The notes below the pieces were generated by a model. The model did not search any database, was not told the origin of the DNA, and saw only the letters and a list, made by a program, of their open reading frames with translations. Shown in pieces: positions 54,850-63,912 of a DNA stretch of 64,000 bases. Numbering within the stretch: the first letter of the stretch is position 1; each line of letters begins with the position of its first letter. Where the stretch lies: NCBI RefSeq assembly GCF_001049755.1, contig NZ_CVLB01000002.1:1-64000 (forward strand), written 5' to 3'. The DNA comes from Brachyspira suanatina (GTDB taxonomy: Bacteria > Spirochaetota > Brachyspiria > Brachyspirales > Brachyspiraceae). The position numbers and the translations under genes are program-made.

Positions 54850-55025
54850 TATGGGGCTTTGCCCACCGCTCTGCGTACTTCGTAATACCCCACTTCTTTT
54901 ACCGAGTAGGTACCTTTCGGTATTGGTATAAGGCAAAGCCCGCCTCACGAAGTGTGCCTACGGCAGGCGAGAACATATATCCTCGGTAAACTTGGATACG
55001 CTTCACGAACAACTGCATTTTTAAC
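54850..55025. repeat. R2-related compound repeat, copy d
   Basis: A GC-rich region with GGGGCTTTGCCC hairpin, CCGCTCTGCGTACTTCG, an inverted TTTTACCGAG / CTCGGTAAA pair (54897 and 54982), ACGAAGTGTGCCTACGGCAG, and GGATACGCTTCACGAA. It shares the left and right R2 ends but contains extra inverted segments, as if several copies recombined. Confidence 0.5.
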
Positions 55026-55082
55026 CTAAAATTAGGGTATTACACCATATTTGATAGATATTCTTAAAATATAAAGTTCTAG

Positions 55083-55162
55083 CAATTGCGTTTTTCGCGT
55101 AGCGTATCCGAAAGGATAAAAACTTTGACGAAGTACGCAGAGCGTGTGCGACAAAAAAGTTG
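55083..55162 (-). repeat. R2 repeat, copy c
   Basis: Read on the minus strand: CAACTTTTTTGTCGCACACG, CTCTGCGTACTTCGTCAAAG, GGATACGCTACGCGAAAAAC, GCAATTGC. This aligns with copy b at 41962-42035 over most of its length. Confidence 0.7.
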
Positions 55163-55186
55163 ATAATATATTTACAAAATATAAAA

Positions 55187-55215
55187 TTGATAAAATATAA
55201 TTGTCTAAGTATTTA
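55187..55215 (+). repeat. Promoter-like repeat, copy 5 (degenerate)
   Basis: TTGATA at 55187-55192, 17 bases, TATTTA at 55210-55215. The spacer matches the other copies, but both hexamers have changed. Confidence 0.5.
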
Positions 55216-55280
55216 ATTAAATAAATTATATATTTAAATAATTTTAATTATCATAAATAAAAATTAATCGCAAAATACCT

Positions 55281-55300
55281 CTGTTAAATAAATTTAACAG
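55281..55300 (-). terminator. Possible terminator of thiD
   Basis: CTGTTAAAT/ATTTAACAG with a 2-base loop lies about 50 bases past the thiD stop, inside a longer imperfect pairing of GCAAAAT-type arms; T-rich DNA follows on the minus strand. Moderate support only. Confidence 0.35.
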
Positions 55301-55351
55301 ATGCTCGCAATTTTTATTTAAAATGCACAATAATATATCTATAATAATTAA

Positions 55352-56161
55352 TTATAGATTTAAATGCTTCCATGCCTCATAAAAATGATGAACAGGGCCA
55401 TGACCTTTACCTACACTGTCAACTTTGGCAGCCTGTAATGCATTGAATAAATACTGTTTTCCTAATTTTGAAGCCTCAAGAGGAGTTTTGCCATGTGCTA
55501 TATAACTGCATATTGCTGCTGAAAGTGTGCATCCTGTACCATGTGTATTTTTAGTATCTATTCTTAAAGCATCTAAAAACTCTTTGCTTTCTTTATTAAT
55601 AAATAAATCCCTTGACAATTCACCTTCTAAATGTCCGCCTTTAAGCATAACATTTTTTGCCCCCATATTGAGTATATCATTAGCGGCATCTATCATATCA
55701 TCATCGGTTTTTATTTTTTTTGAAGTTAAATCCTCAGCTTCAGGTATATTCGGAGTTACAATAGTAGAAATAGGAAGTATATATTTTTTTAAGCTGTCCA
55801 CTGCCTCTTCAAGAAGAAGTCTGTCTCCGCTCTTTGCCACCATTACAGGATCAACTATTATAGGTATATTCTTAGAATTATTACTCAAAAAATTGGCAAC
55901 TAATTTTATTATATCACTATTAAAAAGCATTCCTATCTTTATAGCATCAGGTATAATATCATCAAATATGCATTCCAATTGCTCTTTTATAGCTTTTAAT
56001 TCTATTTCATAACAGCTTCTTACACCTTGAGTATTCTGCACAGGTAATGCAGTAAGTACGCACATTCCATAACATCCCAAAGCAGAAAAAGTTTTCAAAT
56101 CTGCCTGTATGCCGGCACCTCCGGAACCATCAAATCCGGCTATTGTTAAAGCCTTTACCAT
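55352..56161 (-). CDS. thiD: Hydroxymethylpyrimidine/phosphomethylpyrimidine kinase
   Basis: 269 residues, ribokinase fold. LTIAGFDGSGGAGIQADLKTF is the HMP-binding start, IVDPVMVAKSGDRLL and TPNIPEAEDLT follow, and the NTHGTGCTLSAAI motif holds the catalytic Asp-equivalent GTGC region and anion hole. It phosphorylates HMP twice for thiamine synthesis, or pyridoxal in some members. A TTG at 56167 is in frame, but the ATG at 56161 has AGGAG 9 bases before it. The C-terminal region includes GKGHGPVHHFYE. No other thiamine gene is adjacent. Confidence 0.9.
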   Translation of the reverse strand: MVKALTIAGFDGSGGAGIQADLKTFSALGCYGMCVLTALPVQNTQGVRSCYEIELKAIKEQLECIFDDIIPDAIKIGMLFNSDIIKLVANFLSNNSKNIPIIVDPVMVAKSGDRLLLEEAVDSLKKYILPISTIVTPNIPEAEDLTSKKIKTDDDMIDAANDILNMGAKNVMLKGGHLEGELSRDLFINKESKEFLDALRIDTKNTHGTGCTLSAAICSYIAHGKTPLEASKLGKQYLFNALQAAKVDSVGKGHGPVHHFYEAWKHLNL

Positions 56162-56196
56162 TATCAAAAACTCCTATAATTTATTATGAATTAAGA

Positions 56197-56904
56197 TTAT
56201 TTTAATTTTTCTATATATTTATCATATATAAATTTACATATTAATTTAGAATTAAATACTGATAAATCGACAAACTCTCCTATATACTCATTTCCTATTT
56301 TTTCAAGTATATTAATAGAAAAACTTATTTTATAAGAACTAATTGACATAGAAGCATTTTTTATAACATGCCCTACTTCTAGACTAGCTTCTTCAGGAGG
56401 CATAATAAATTTTAAGCCTACAGGCGACATTTCTATTATCATACCATGAAGAATCTGTCTTACACCATCATGTCTAAATACCAATTTAAAATTATCTAAA
56501 TTGTTTATTACTATATGTTTTAGTTTTCTAGGCTTAACTCCAGCCTTATCTATTAAAACATTAAATCTATTCAAAAAATCTTTTTCATTGAATGGCTTTA
56601 ACAAAAATCCTGAAACCCCAATTCTCATCATCTTAGTGAAAAACTCTCTTGTAGGATCAGCAACATGAACTATAACATGAACTCCATGATACCTATCATC
56701 TAAATAAATTTTTTCAAGTATACTCTCCATTTCTGTATCATTTTCCTCAACCTCTATAATCGCAATAGAAAAAGGAAGTTTACCGAACATACTTAAAATA
56801 TTATTTTTATCTTTTACAGCCACAACTTCATATCCTGCCGTAATAAGAATACTGATAAAACTATCCCTTATTTGTAAAGATGAATCATAAACTAATACTC
56901 TCAT
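56197..56904 (-). CDS. Receiver-like domain fused to PilZ, phospho-acceptor replaced
   Basis: 235 residues. Residues 1-115 have the receiver fold: VLVYDSS (one acid), AIIEVEEND at the end of strand 3, and LLKPFNE with the conserved Lys103. The phospho-acceptor position reads Glu51 instead of Asp, so normal phosphorylation is unlikely. Residues 120-235 resemble a divergent PilZ domain, which binds cyclic di-GMP in other proteins, but the RxxxR motif is not clear. It is probably an always-on or unphosphorylated switch protein linked to second-messenger control. It lies 35 bases upstream of thiD. Confidence 0.65.
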   Translation of the reverse strand: MRVLVYDSSLQIRDSFISILITAGYEVVAVKDKNNILSMFGKLPFSIAIIEVEENDTEMESILEKIYLDDRYHGVHVIVHVADPTREFFTKMMRIGVSGFLLKPFNEKDFLNRFNVLIDKAGVKPRKLKHIVINNLDNFKLVFRHDGVRQILHGMIIEMSPVGLKFIMPPEEASLEVGHVIKNASMSISSYKISFSINILEKIGNEYIGEFVDLSVFNSKLICKFIYDKYIEKLK

Positions 56905-57139
56905 AATATATACCTGAAAATTAATTATATTGTTTTTACATTATATAATAGAAAAAATTAAAATCAATAATATATATAAACTTAATCATAAACTCTAATA
57001 AGTAAATAATTTTTATAATGTAGTTATTAATATATTACATTTGGTATATTATACATTTAATAAAAATATATTATTATATTTCATTAACAAAAATATAGTA
57101 AAAAGTTGTTTTTTTTTATTTATTATATATAATAAAGAG

Positions 57140-58564
57140 ATGAAAACATCTGTATATAATTTATTTCCGCCGCTTCTAGGGCATATAAAAAATTGGTATA
57201 GCCATATTGATAGGATTAAAAATATGGGTTTTGAATGGGTGTATATTAATCCTATAACATATCCCGGATTCAGCGGAAGTCTGTACGCTACAAAATATTA
57301 TTATCAATATAACCCTGCTTTTTTCACTAGCTGTGAACAAGAAATTGCTGAAAAAGAGATTAAGGATTTCATTGCATATTGTAATAATAAAAATATAAAA
57401 GTAATGATAGATTTGGTTATTAATCATTCATCAAAGGACTGTAATTTGACTAATGAACATCTTGAATGGTATAAAACCAAAGATGGAGCTTTACAATCTC
57501 CCGGAGCTTGGGATAATGGTAAATGGGTTGAATGGGGCGATTTAGCTATGTTCAATAATAAAAGAGATCCCAATGAAAAAGATGAGGAAGAAAACGCTGA
57601 TAATAAAGATAACAGTGAAGAAGAAAATAATCAGTATATAAACAATAATGAAATATTAAATCCTATATGGTATTATTGGAATGATTTAATAAAACATAAT
57701 CTTGATTTAGGATTCAGCGGATTCAGATGCGATGCTGCGTATAAAGTTCCTAAAGAATTATGGAAATATTTAATAGATAATGCTAAAAAAATAAATAATG
57801 AAGTTATATTCTTTGCTGAAAGTTTAGGCTGCTCTATAGAAGATACTAAAAAACTCATAGATGCCGGTTTTGATTATGTGGCAAGCAGTGCTAGATGGTG
57901 GGATTATGAGGGCGAATGGTTTATAGAACAGTATGATCTAGCAAGAGAAAAATGCCAACAAATAGCATTCCCAAGTAATCATGATACTAGAAGGCTTATT
58001 GAAGAATATGATGGCAATATCTGGAAAGTAAAACAAACTTTCTTGTTTACAGCAATAGTATGTGATATGTGGATGATAACTTTAGGAGATGAATACGGAT
58101 TCTTGAAAAGATGCAATGTTGTGGGCGGAAATGAAAAAGATTATGAAAATATAAACTATGATTTAAGCGAATATATAAAAGATATCACTAATTATATAAA
58201 AAATAATCCTATACTTGCTAATTGCGGTAAAATAGTTTCTGTTGAGATAGAAGAAAAAAAGAAACTAGAAAAATTAAAAAAAGAAACCGATACTCATAAT
58301 GAAAATCATGAACATAATGAATATTATGAGCAGGAAAGAATCTATAAAGAAAAAAAGGAAAAAGATCCTTTTAGAAAGTTTTATAAGTATAATTTAGATG
58401 AAAGCGATAAACTTTTAATCATAGTTAATATAACTTCTAAAACTGAAAAATTAGATACAAAAGAATACGGTATAAAAGAAGATATATCTTTTGAAGGAAA
58501 AATAGAAAATATTACAGAAACTATAGATATATTGCCGTATCAATTAAAAATATTCACTTTATAG
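57140..58564 (+). CDS. GH13 alpha-amylase-family glycosidase
   Basis: 474 residues from the ATG at 57140; an in-frame ATG at 57041 would add only an AT-rich leader. All four GH13 regions are present: DLVINH, GFRCDAAYK (nucleophile Asp), FFAESLG (acid/base Glu) and FPSNHDTRR. The SPGAWDNGKWVEWGDLA segment resembles maltosyltransferase/GlgE-like members. An acidic Asn/Glu insert (about residues 150-175) is low-complexity. No signal peptide, so cytoplasmic alpha-glucan or trehalose/maltose metabolism. It precedes the histidine kinase gene by 40 bases. Confidence 0.78.
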   Translation: MKTSVYNLFPPLLGHIKNWYSHIDRIKNMGFEWVYINPITYPGFSGSLYATKYYYQYNPAFFTSCEQEIAEKEIKDFIAYCNNKNIKVMIDLVINHSSKDCNLTNEHLEWYKTKDGALQSPGAWDNGKWVEWGDLAMFNNKRDPNEKDEEENADNKDNSEEENNQYINNNEILNPIWYYWNDLIKHNLDLGFSGFRCDAAYKVPKELWKYLIDNAKKINNEVIFFAESLGCSIEDTKKLIDAGFDYVASSARWWDYEGEWFIEQYDLAREKCQQIAFPSNHDTRRLIEEYDGNIWKVKQTFLFTAIVCDMWMITLGDEYGFLKRCNVVGGNEKDYENINYDLSEYIKDITNYIKNNPILANCGKIVSVEIEEKKKLEKLKKETDTHNENHEHNEYYEQERIYKEKKEKDPFRKFYKYNLDESDKLLIIVNITSKTEKLDTKEYGIKEDISFEGKIENITETIDILPYQLKIFTL

Positions 58565-58604
58565 GAAAAATGTATTTGGTATAACATTATAGGAAGTTTA
58601 TTTT

Positions 58605-61001
58605 ATGGAAGAGAGAAAATCTATAGACAGTTTTTTTTCAGATTTATCTATGGGGCTGCTTTTTGCTGAAAACACAAATGAAATAGACAGAGTTGTTGAT
58701 TTATTCTTGGAAAAAACTTGTCAGTACTACGGTTTTGATTGCGGAGAAGTGTATTTTCCTAAAGGGGATTATCTTATACTTAGAGGTGTATATGGAATAG
58801 ATAGATATTATGTATGTAAAGTTGATTTTCCAATATCTGCCAATCATTGTAAAGATGTATTATATGATCAAAAAATTTATGTAGGTGAAAATATCAATCA
58901 TACAAATATGGAAGTATTTTCAGATTATTCATCTATGTTTGTACTTCCAATATTTTTCTATGCAAATCCTATTGGAGTTGTGGTTTTTAGAAATAGAGAA
59001 AATAAAATAGAATTCTACAACTCTATAATTGATGAAATAAAAAATGTTATAGGACACTTTGCTGTATATGCTAATAATGTACTTCAAAGTGTAACATATA
59101 AAGAAAGAGATAAACAGTTAAAGCTGCTTAGAGAATTATATTTGAAATTAAGCGATGTTGATGATTTTGAAAATAATTTAAATCAATTAGCAAATGATAT
59201 TGCCAATATTTTCACAGCTAATAAAGCATTTATAAGACTCAGAAGAGAAAATGGAGAATTATATACAAGGTCTAGCTATGGATTTCCGTATAATTTTGAT
59301 TATTCAATATTTGAGAATGATGATTATATAAGTGAATTTTGGGATAAAGGTATATTCTTTATAAATAATACGGCAAACAATAAATACTATGAAAGATTTA
59401 AAGGCGTTATAAATAGATCTGTACTATTCAATAGAATACCTGCTAAAAATAATTGTATAGGCTATATAGTTGTTATAGATAAAATACCGGATGCGGTTAA
59501 TCCTCTTGGAGATTTTGATTCAAACGATGTTAACTTATTTAATCCGCTTCTAGCTAATATAGCAAGTAGAATTTCAGAGCATTATAATATTGTAGAATTA
59601 AGCAAAGCAAACGAAAAAAATATGAAACATATGTCTCGTTTGAATACATTATATGATATAAGCAATATTTTATTGGAACGCTCAAAAACAGAGGATATAT
59701 TATTCCTACTTTTAACAATAGCTACAATAGGAGATGTATTTGCTTTTAACAGAGCATTTGCTTTTCTTTACGATAAAGAATTCAATGTATTTAGAGGAAG
59801 AATGTGCGTTGCTCCTACTAATGCTCAGGAAGCTGCTATGATTTGGAGCAATATGCAAAAACTAGATAAATATGCCCTTAGAGAAAAATTAATGCTTTCT
59901 TTTGACAAAAGAAGCATGGAAGATTCTTGGGATTTAAATCAGAAATTTTTGAATACTGTTATACCTAATAATGAAAACTGTAAATTATTCTTTGATGTAT
60001 TTAATAATAAAAACAGCATCAATATAACAAACACAGATAAGCCTGAAGTTGAACAAATAAAACAATATACTGATATATTCGGATACTGTCCTTTCGCTAT
60101 AATACCTATAATGAATGCTACAAATTGTATAGGTATGGTAGTAGTTGATAACTCTTATAATGGAAAACCTATACCTGAAGACGACTTGGATTATTTGAAA
60201 ATGTTCGGAAGGCAGGCTGCTGTAGCTTTAGAATATTCATATCTTTATAATGAAATAGAAAAAAATAACAATGCATTAAAAGCCGCTGAAAAAACTTTAT
60301 TAGATTTAAAAAGTTTAGCTATCATAGGAGAAATGAGCTCTTCTATGGCACATAATCTTAGAAACTTCATAGTACCTATTGCAGGCTTTGCTAATAGGCT
60401 TGTAAAGGTAAGTAAAGAAGAAAATATAAAAAACTATGCTCAAATAATAGCTAATGAAGTTGAAAATTTAGAGAATTATTTGAGAAGGAATTTATCATTT
60501 GCAAAGAGTATTAATCTGGAAGTGGACAATATAAAAATAGAAGATATGATTAAATATCTTACTATTTTATCAAATGAATATATAAAGAAAAGCGGAAAAA
60601 ATATTAAATTCTATGCTGTAAAGGTCACTAAAGAAGATGTTGTAAAATGGGATTATGATAGAATGAATGAAGTTATATTCAATCTCATAATCAATGCTAT
60701 AGATGCTATAAATGACGGAGATGAAGATTCAATTATAAGTGTAATATTTGATGATAATGCATACAGAGAATCTATCATAGACATCATAGTAGAAAATACT
60801 AATTCATATATAGAACCTGAATTAGCTGAAAAAGTATTTACTCCATTCTTTACGACAAAGAGTCATGGAGTTGGTATAGGGCTTGCTATTTCTAAGAGAA
60901 TAGTGGAAGCACATGGCGGAAGTATGGTAATAAAAAGTGTTAATAGTCCGTCTAAAATAACAACTTTTTTTGTTTCCATACCTGTTAATTTAAATAATTA
61001 A
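58605..61001 (+). CDS. GAF-domain sensor histidine kinase
   Basis: 798 residues, no membrane helix. Three GAF-like domains occupy about residues 10-165, 170-330 and 345-550. The kinase follows: H583 in SSMAHNLRNF (phosphorylated His), a long dimer helix, N-box NLIINAIDAI, and G-boxes PFFTTKSHGVGIGLAISKRI. The cytoplasmic sensor probably reads a small molecule or redox state. No response regulator is adjacent; the receiver-LpxC and receiver-PilZ proteins in this window are possible but unproven partners. GGAAG-type site precedes the ATG. Confidence 0.85.
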   Translation: MEERKSIDSFFSDLSMGLLFAENTNEIDRVVDLFLEKTCQYYGFDCGEVYFPKGDYLILRGVYGIDRYYVCKVDFPISANHCKDVLYDQKIYVGENINHTNMEVFSDYSSMFVLPIFFYANPIGVVVFRNRENKIEFYNSIIDEIKNVIGHFAVYANNVLQSVTYKERDKQLKLLRELYLKLSDVDDFENNLNQLANDIANIFTANKAFIRLRRENGELYTRSSYGFPYNFDYSIFENDDYISEFWDKGIFFINNTANNKYYERFKGVINRSVLFNRIPAKNNCIGYIVVIDKIPDAVNPLGDFDSNDVNLFNPLLANIASRISEHYNIVELSKANEKNMKHMSRLNTLYDISNILLERSKTEDILFLLLTIATIGDVFAFNRAFAFLYDKEFNVFRGRMCVAPTNAQEAAMIWSNMQKLDKYALREKLMLSFDKRSMEDSWDLNQKFLNTVIPNNENCKLFFDVFNNKNSINITNTDKPEVEQIKQYTDIFGYCPFAIIPIMNATNCIGMVVVDNSYNGKPIPEDDLDYLKMFGRQAAVALEYSYLYNEIEKNNNALKAAEKTLLDLKSLAIIGEMSSSMAHNLRNFIVPIAGFANRLVKVSKEENIKNYAQIIANEVENLENYLRRNLSFAKSINLEVDNIKIEDMIKYLTILSNEYIKKSGKNIKFYAVKVTKEDVVKWDYDRMNEVIFNLIINAIDAINDGDEDSIISVIFDDNAYRESIIDIIVENTNSYIEPELAEKVFTPFFTTKSHGVGIGLAISKRIVEAHGGSMVIKSVNSPSKITTFFVSIPVNLNN

Positions 61002-61039
61002 AAATCATTTTCCGATAATAATTTAGTGGAGATGAAAAT

Positions 61040-61843
61040 ATGGCTAAAATAAGTGAAGCTGCAAAAGCTGATTGCACTAGGATGCAAAATAAATATAAAA
61101 ATTTGCTGGCAGGAATAGAATCAAAACTAGTAAAAGTAGAAAAAGATTTGCTTACTTTGGAAGATAGTTTTGAAATAGCTGCTAAAAAAATAGAAGCGGC
61201 TGTACTATACATTCAGGCATCTTCTTATATTGCAACCACTTGTTATATAGCTATAGAATTCATAGATGTTCGTTCTGATAATCAGCTTAATGATGGAAGA
61301 AGATACATTAACAAAGCTATTATGCTTTTAGAAGAAGTGTTCGGAAACCATACAGATGATTCTCTCTCTTTAAATGAAGAAATACATGAATATTTCAAAG
61401 GCAAATTATCTGATGAATGGAAATATAAATTTATCTGCTCATTCGGATATGTTATAGACTATTTCAAATATTGTTATGGTGAGAATTCTAAATGGCTTCA
61501 AAATTTTATAGAAATAGAAGCTAGATTTGCTACTATAGGCAAAAATATGATAGACTTCAAAACTTATATTAAAGAATTGAGTCCTGAATTGGAAGGATAT
61601 AAATTCAGAGTAAAATTGATGGAGTTAGTAAAAAAACTATTAGCTTCTGCCGCTGAACAATACAGAACTAAATATGAACTTCAAGATAAAAGATTAGATG
61701 ATATGAAAATGGCTTTAAATATCATAGCTTCTCTAAGAAGAATACATGTATATTTAAATGAAAACGAAGAATCCGAAGAGAAAAAGAAAATGTATGATCT
61801 TTGGAAAAAGAAAATGGATGCCGACATCAAAAAAATGAAATAA
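61040..61843 (+). CDS. Helical cytoplasmic protein of unknown function
   Basis: 267 residues, soluble, almost wholly alpha-helical, with a coiled-coil-like N-terminal 60 residues and a Lys-rich C-terminal tail (EESEEKKKMYDLWKKKMDADIKKMK). The VLYIQASSYIATTCYIAIEF segment is hydrophobic but looks like a buried helix rather than a membrane span. GGAG lies 8 bases before the ATG. It follows the histidine kinase by 38 bases, so they may be co-transcribed. No family recognised. Confidence 0.65.
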   Translation: MAKISEAAKADCTRMQNKYKNLLAGIESKLVKVEKDLLTLEDSFEIAAKKIEAAVLYIQASSYIATTCYIAIEFIDVRSDNQLNDGRRYINKAIMLLEEVFGNHTDDSLSLNEEIHEYFKGKLSDEWKYKFICSFGYVIDYFKYCYGENSKWLQNFIEIEARFATIGKNMIDFKTYIKELSPELEGYKFRVKLMELVKKLLASAAEQYRTKYELQDKRLDDMKMALNIIASLRRIHVYLNENEESEEKKKMYDLWKKKMDADIKKMK

Positions 61844-61894
61844 TATACATACCTTTACAATTTTTTACTTTTTAGTATAATAATAATAATACTT

Positions 61895-62968
61895 ATGAAA
61901 ATTAAAATTACTTTAATACTATCTCTTATATTTGTTGTTATTATATTAAAAATAGTAACATTTTCTAAAAATTTTGTAGAAAATTATTATTCAAGATTAA
62001 TATACAAAAATATAGCCGGTACTATAAACCGCATATCTTCAAATTTTAGTTTTTCATTAGGTGAAGTACTTCTTTTTTTATTTATAATAGCAGTTATAAT
62101 TTTTATTGTAATAGCTTTTAAAAAATCTTTTTTCAATGCTGATATAAAATCATTAGCAGATAAATCAAAAACAGCATTAAATTTTTTATATATACTAGCC
62201 TGCTCTATGATTGTTATATATATAATATTTCTTTTGGTATGGGGATTAAATTATCATAGAGTGCCTTTAATAGAAAATTATCCCCCAAGAGAAATAAATA
62301 ATGATGATATATATTTGCTAGCTGATACTCTTGTAAAAAATATAAACAATCTAAAAGATGAAATGAAGTATAAAGAAGTTAATACCAATTATCAGGCTTT
62401 AAATAGAATGATAGAATCTGAATATAATAAAGTATTTGAGGATTTTGAGTTTTTAAACATGCATTATTCAAAAACAAAACCAATAATGATATCAAAATTG
62501 TTTTTACATCTTCAAATAACAGGAATATATTCACCTTTTACATCTGAAGCAAATGTAAATATACTTATTCCAAGCATATCAATACCTTTTACAATAGGAC
62601 ATGAAATGGCTCATCAAATAGGCATAGCTTATGAAGATGAGGCTAACTTTATATCGTATGTAGCATGCTCTAAACATACAGATCCATTTGTAAGATATTC
62701 AGCTAATTTTGAGGCACTTCTATATGTTTTGGGTGAATTAAAAAGAGATGAAAATTATGCTCACTTGATGTCGAATTTAAATAGCGATACCAAAGAAGAG
62801 ATAAAAAAATATTATGAGTTTTGGCAGCAGTATATGGGAAATCTTTCAAAGGTAAGCCAAAAAGTTAATGATACATATCTTAAAGCAAATAGCCAAGATG
62901 ACGGAATAAAAAGTTATTCAAGGGTTGTTAAACTATTAGTATTATACCATAATATTAACCCTCAATAA
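61895..62968 (+). CDS. DUF3810 zinc-metallopeptidase-like membrane protein
   Basis: 357 residues. Three N-terminal membrane helices (about 5-25, 50-75, 95-125) are followed by LVWGLNYHRVPLIE, the DUF3810 marker, and a catalytic-type HEMAHQIGIAYEDEANF (HExxH plus later Glu). Its soluble part probably lies outside the membrane. By family it resembles membrane-bound metallopeptidases, although no substrate is known. It follows the helical protein by 51 bases and precedes a zinc-ribbon miniprotein. Confidence 0.75.
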   Translation: MKIKITLILSLIFVVIILKIVTFSKNFVENYYSRLIYKNIAGTINRISSNFSFSLGEVLLFLFIIAVIIFIVIAFKKSFFNADIKSLADKSKTALNFLYILACSMIVIYIIFLLVWGLNYHRVPLIENYPPREINNDDIYLLADTLVKNINNLKDEMKYKEVNTNYQALNRMIESEYNKVFEDFEFLNMHYSKTKPIMISKLFLHLQITGIYSPFTSEANVNILIPSISIPFTIGHEMAHQIGIAYEDEANFISYVACSKHTDPFVRYSANFEALLYVLGELKRDENYAHLMSNLNSDTKEEIKKYYEFWQQYMGNLSKVSQKVNDTYLKANSQDDGIKSYSRVVKLLVLYHNINPQ

Positions 62969-63032
62969 AATTTAAAGTTTTACGATAATAAAACTACATA
63001 TATAATTATAACTAACAAATAGGATATTTTAC

Positions 63033-63212
63033 ATGCGTTTAGATGAACCGCCTTATTTTTATCAATGCAAAAAATGCAAAAGAAGATTTACTGTAAGAAG
63101 AAAAAAACATACTATAAATTTATTAATAATAAAACTAAATAAGCAGAAATGTCCTTACTGTAAAAGCTCAAGAACAAGAAATATTGATGATCTTGTAAAA
63201 GCAGTACAGTGA
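63033..63212 (+). CDS. Zinc-ribbon miniprotein
   Basis: 59 residues starting MRLDEPPYFYQCKKCKRRF and containing CPYCKSSRTRNIDD. Two Cys-x2-Cys pairs define a zinc ribbon; the basic RRKKHTIN spacer suggests nucleic-acid contact. AGGAT lies 9 bases before the ATG. It is shorter than the usual gene-calling cutoff. It is probably a small RNA- or DNA-binding or regulatory protein. Confidence 0.65.
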   Translation: MRLDEPPYFYQCKKCKRRFTVRRKKHTINLLIIKLNKQKCPYCKSSRTRNIDDLVKAVQ

Positions 63213-63373
63213 CTTTTTATTATTCATTCTTTGAATCTATAATATAAACAAATTATATCAGTATAATATAAATTTTTTATATATTTGATGTTTAATTCAT
63301 ATTATATATAATAATTGCCTATTGAATTATTATAATATTTGATATATAAATCAATTATAGGCGGTATTATTTT

Positions 63374-63910
63374 ATGAATGAAGAATTAAATGATAAAGAA
63401 TTAAATAATAATGATACACTAATCAATAATGATAGCTCTTTCCCTGAAATTGAAATATATGTCAATAAAAGAAAATTATCCATACTCATATTTGTATCTC
63501 TGATTTTTATTGTTATGGGGATATTTATATTTATCAATAAAAAAGAGTTTAAAGAAGAACTTATAAGTATTTTTATATTAATACTTTTTAGTGTATGTCT
63601 TTTAACTTTTATCATGCAATGGTTAAAATCTAGAAAACCTATAATCACATTAGATGAAAACGGCATAGCTTATTATGTTTTATTAAAAAATCAAAATATA
63701 TTTATTAAATGGGCAGATATTAGAGAAATACTTTTTTCAAAAACATTTATATATATTTATTTGAAAGAAGAAAATAGTTTATTAGAAAATAAAAAAAATA
63801 ATGATGAACCTATTGTCATATATATATCAGAAATAAATATGAAAAGAAATACTTTAATATATCTCATAACACATTACTTTGAAAATAAAAATCATGAAGG
63901 AGATATTTAA
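63374..63910 (+). CDS. Two-helix membrane protein with PH-like domain
   Basis: 178 residues. An acidic Asn-rich N-terminus is followed by a pair of membrane helices (about 33-53 and 62-82) and a soluble C-terminal domain with ITLDENGIAYYVLL and IKWADIREI, as in STM3941/PH-like bacterial membrane proteins. GGCGGT precedes the ATG. A second gene of the same opening pattern begins 3 bases after its stop, so this is a tandem pair. Confidence 0.65.
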   Translation: MNEELNDKELNNNDTLINNDSSFPEIEIYVNKRKLSILIFVSLIFIVMGIFIFINKKEFKEELISIFILILFSVCLLTFIMQWLKSRKPIITLDENGIAYYVLLKNQNIFIKWADIREILFSKTFIYIYLKEENSLLENKKNNDEPIVIYISEINMKRNTLIYLITHYFENKNHEGDI

Positions 63911-63912
63911 TT

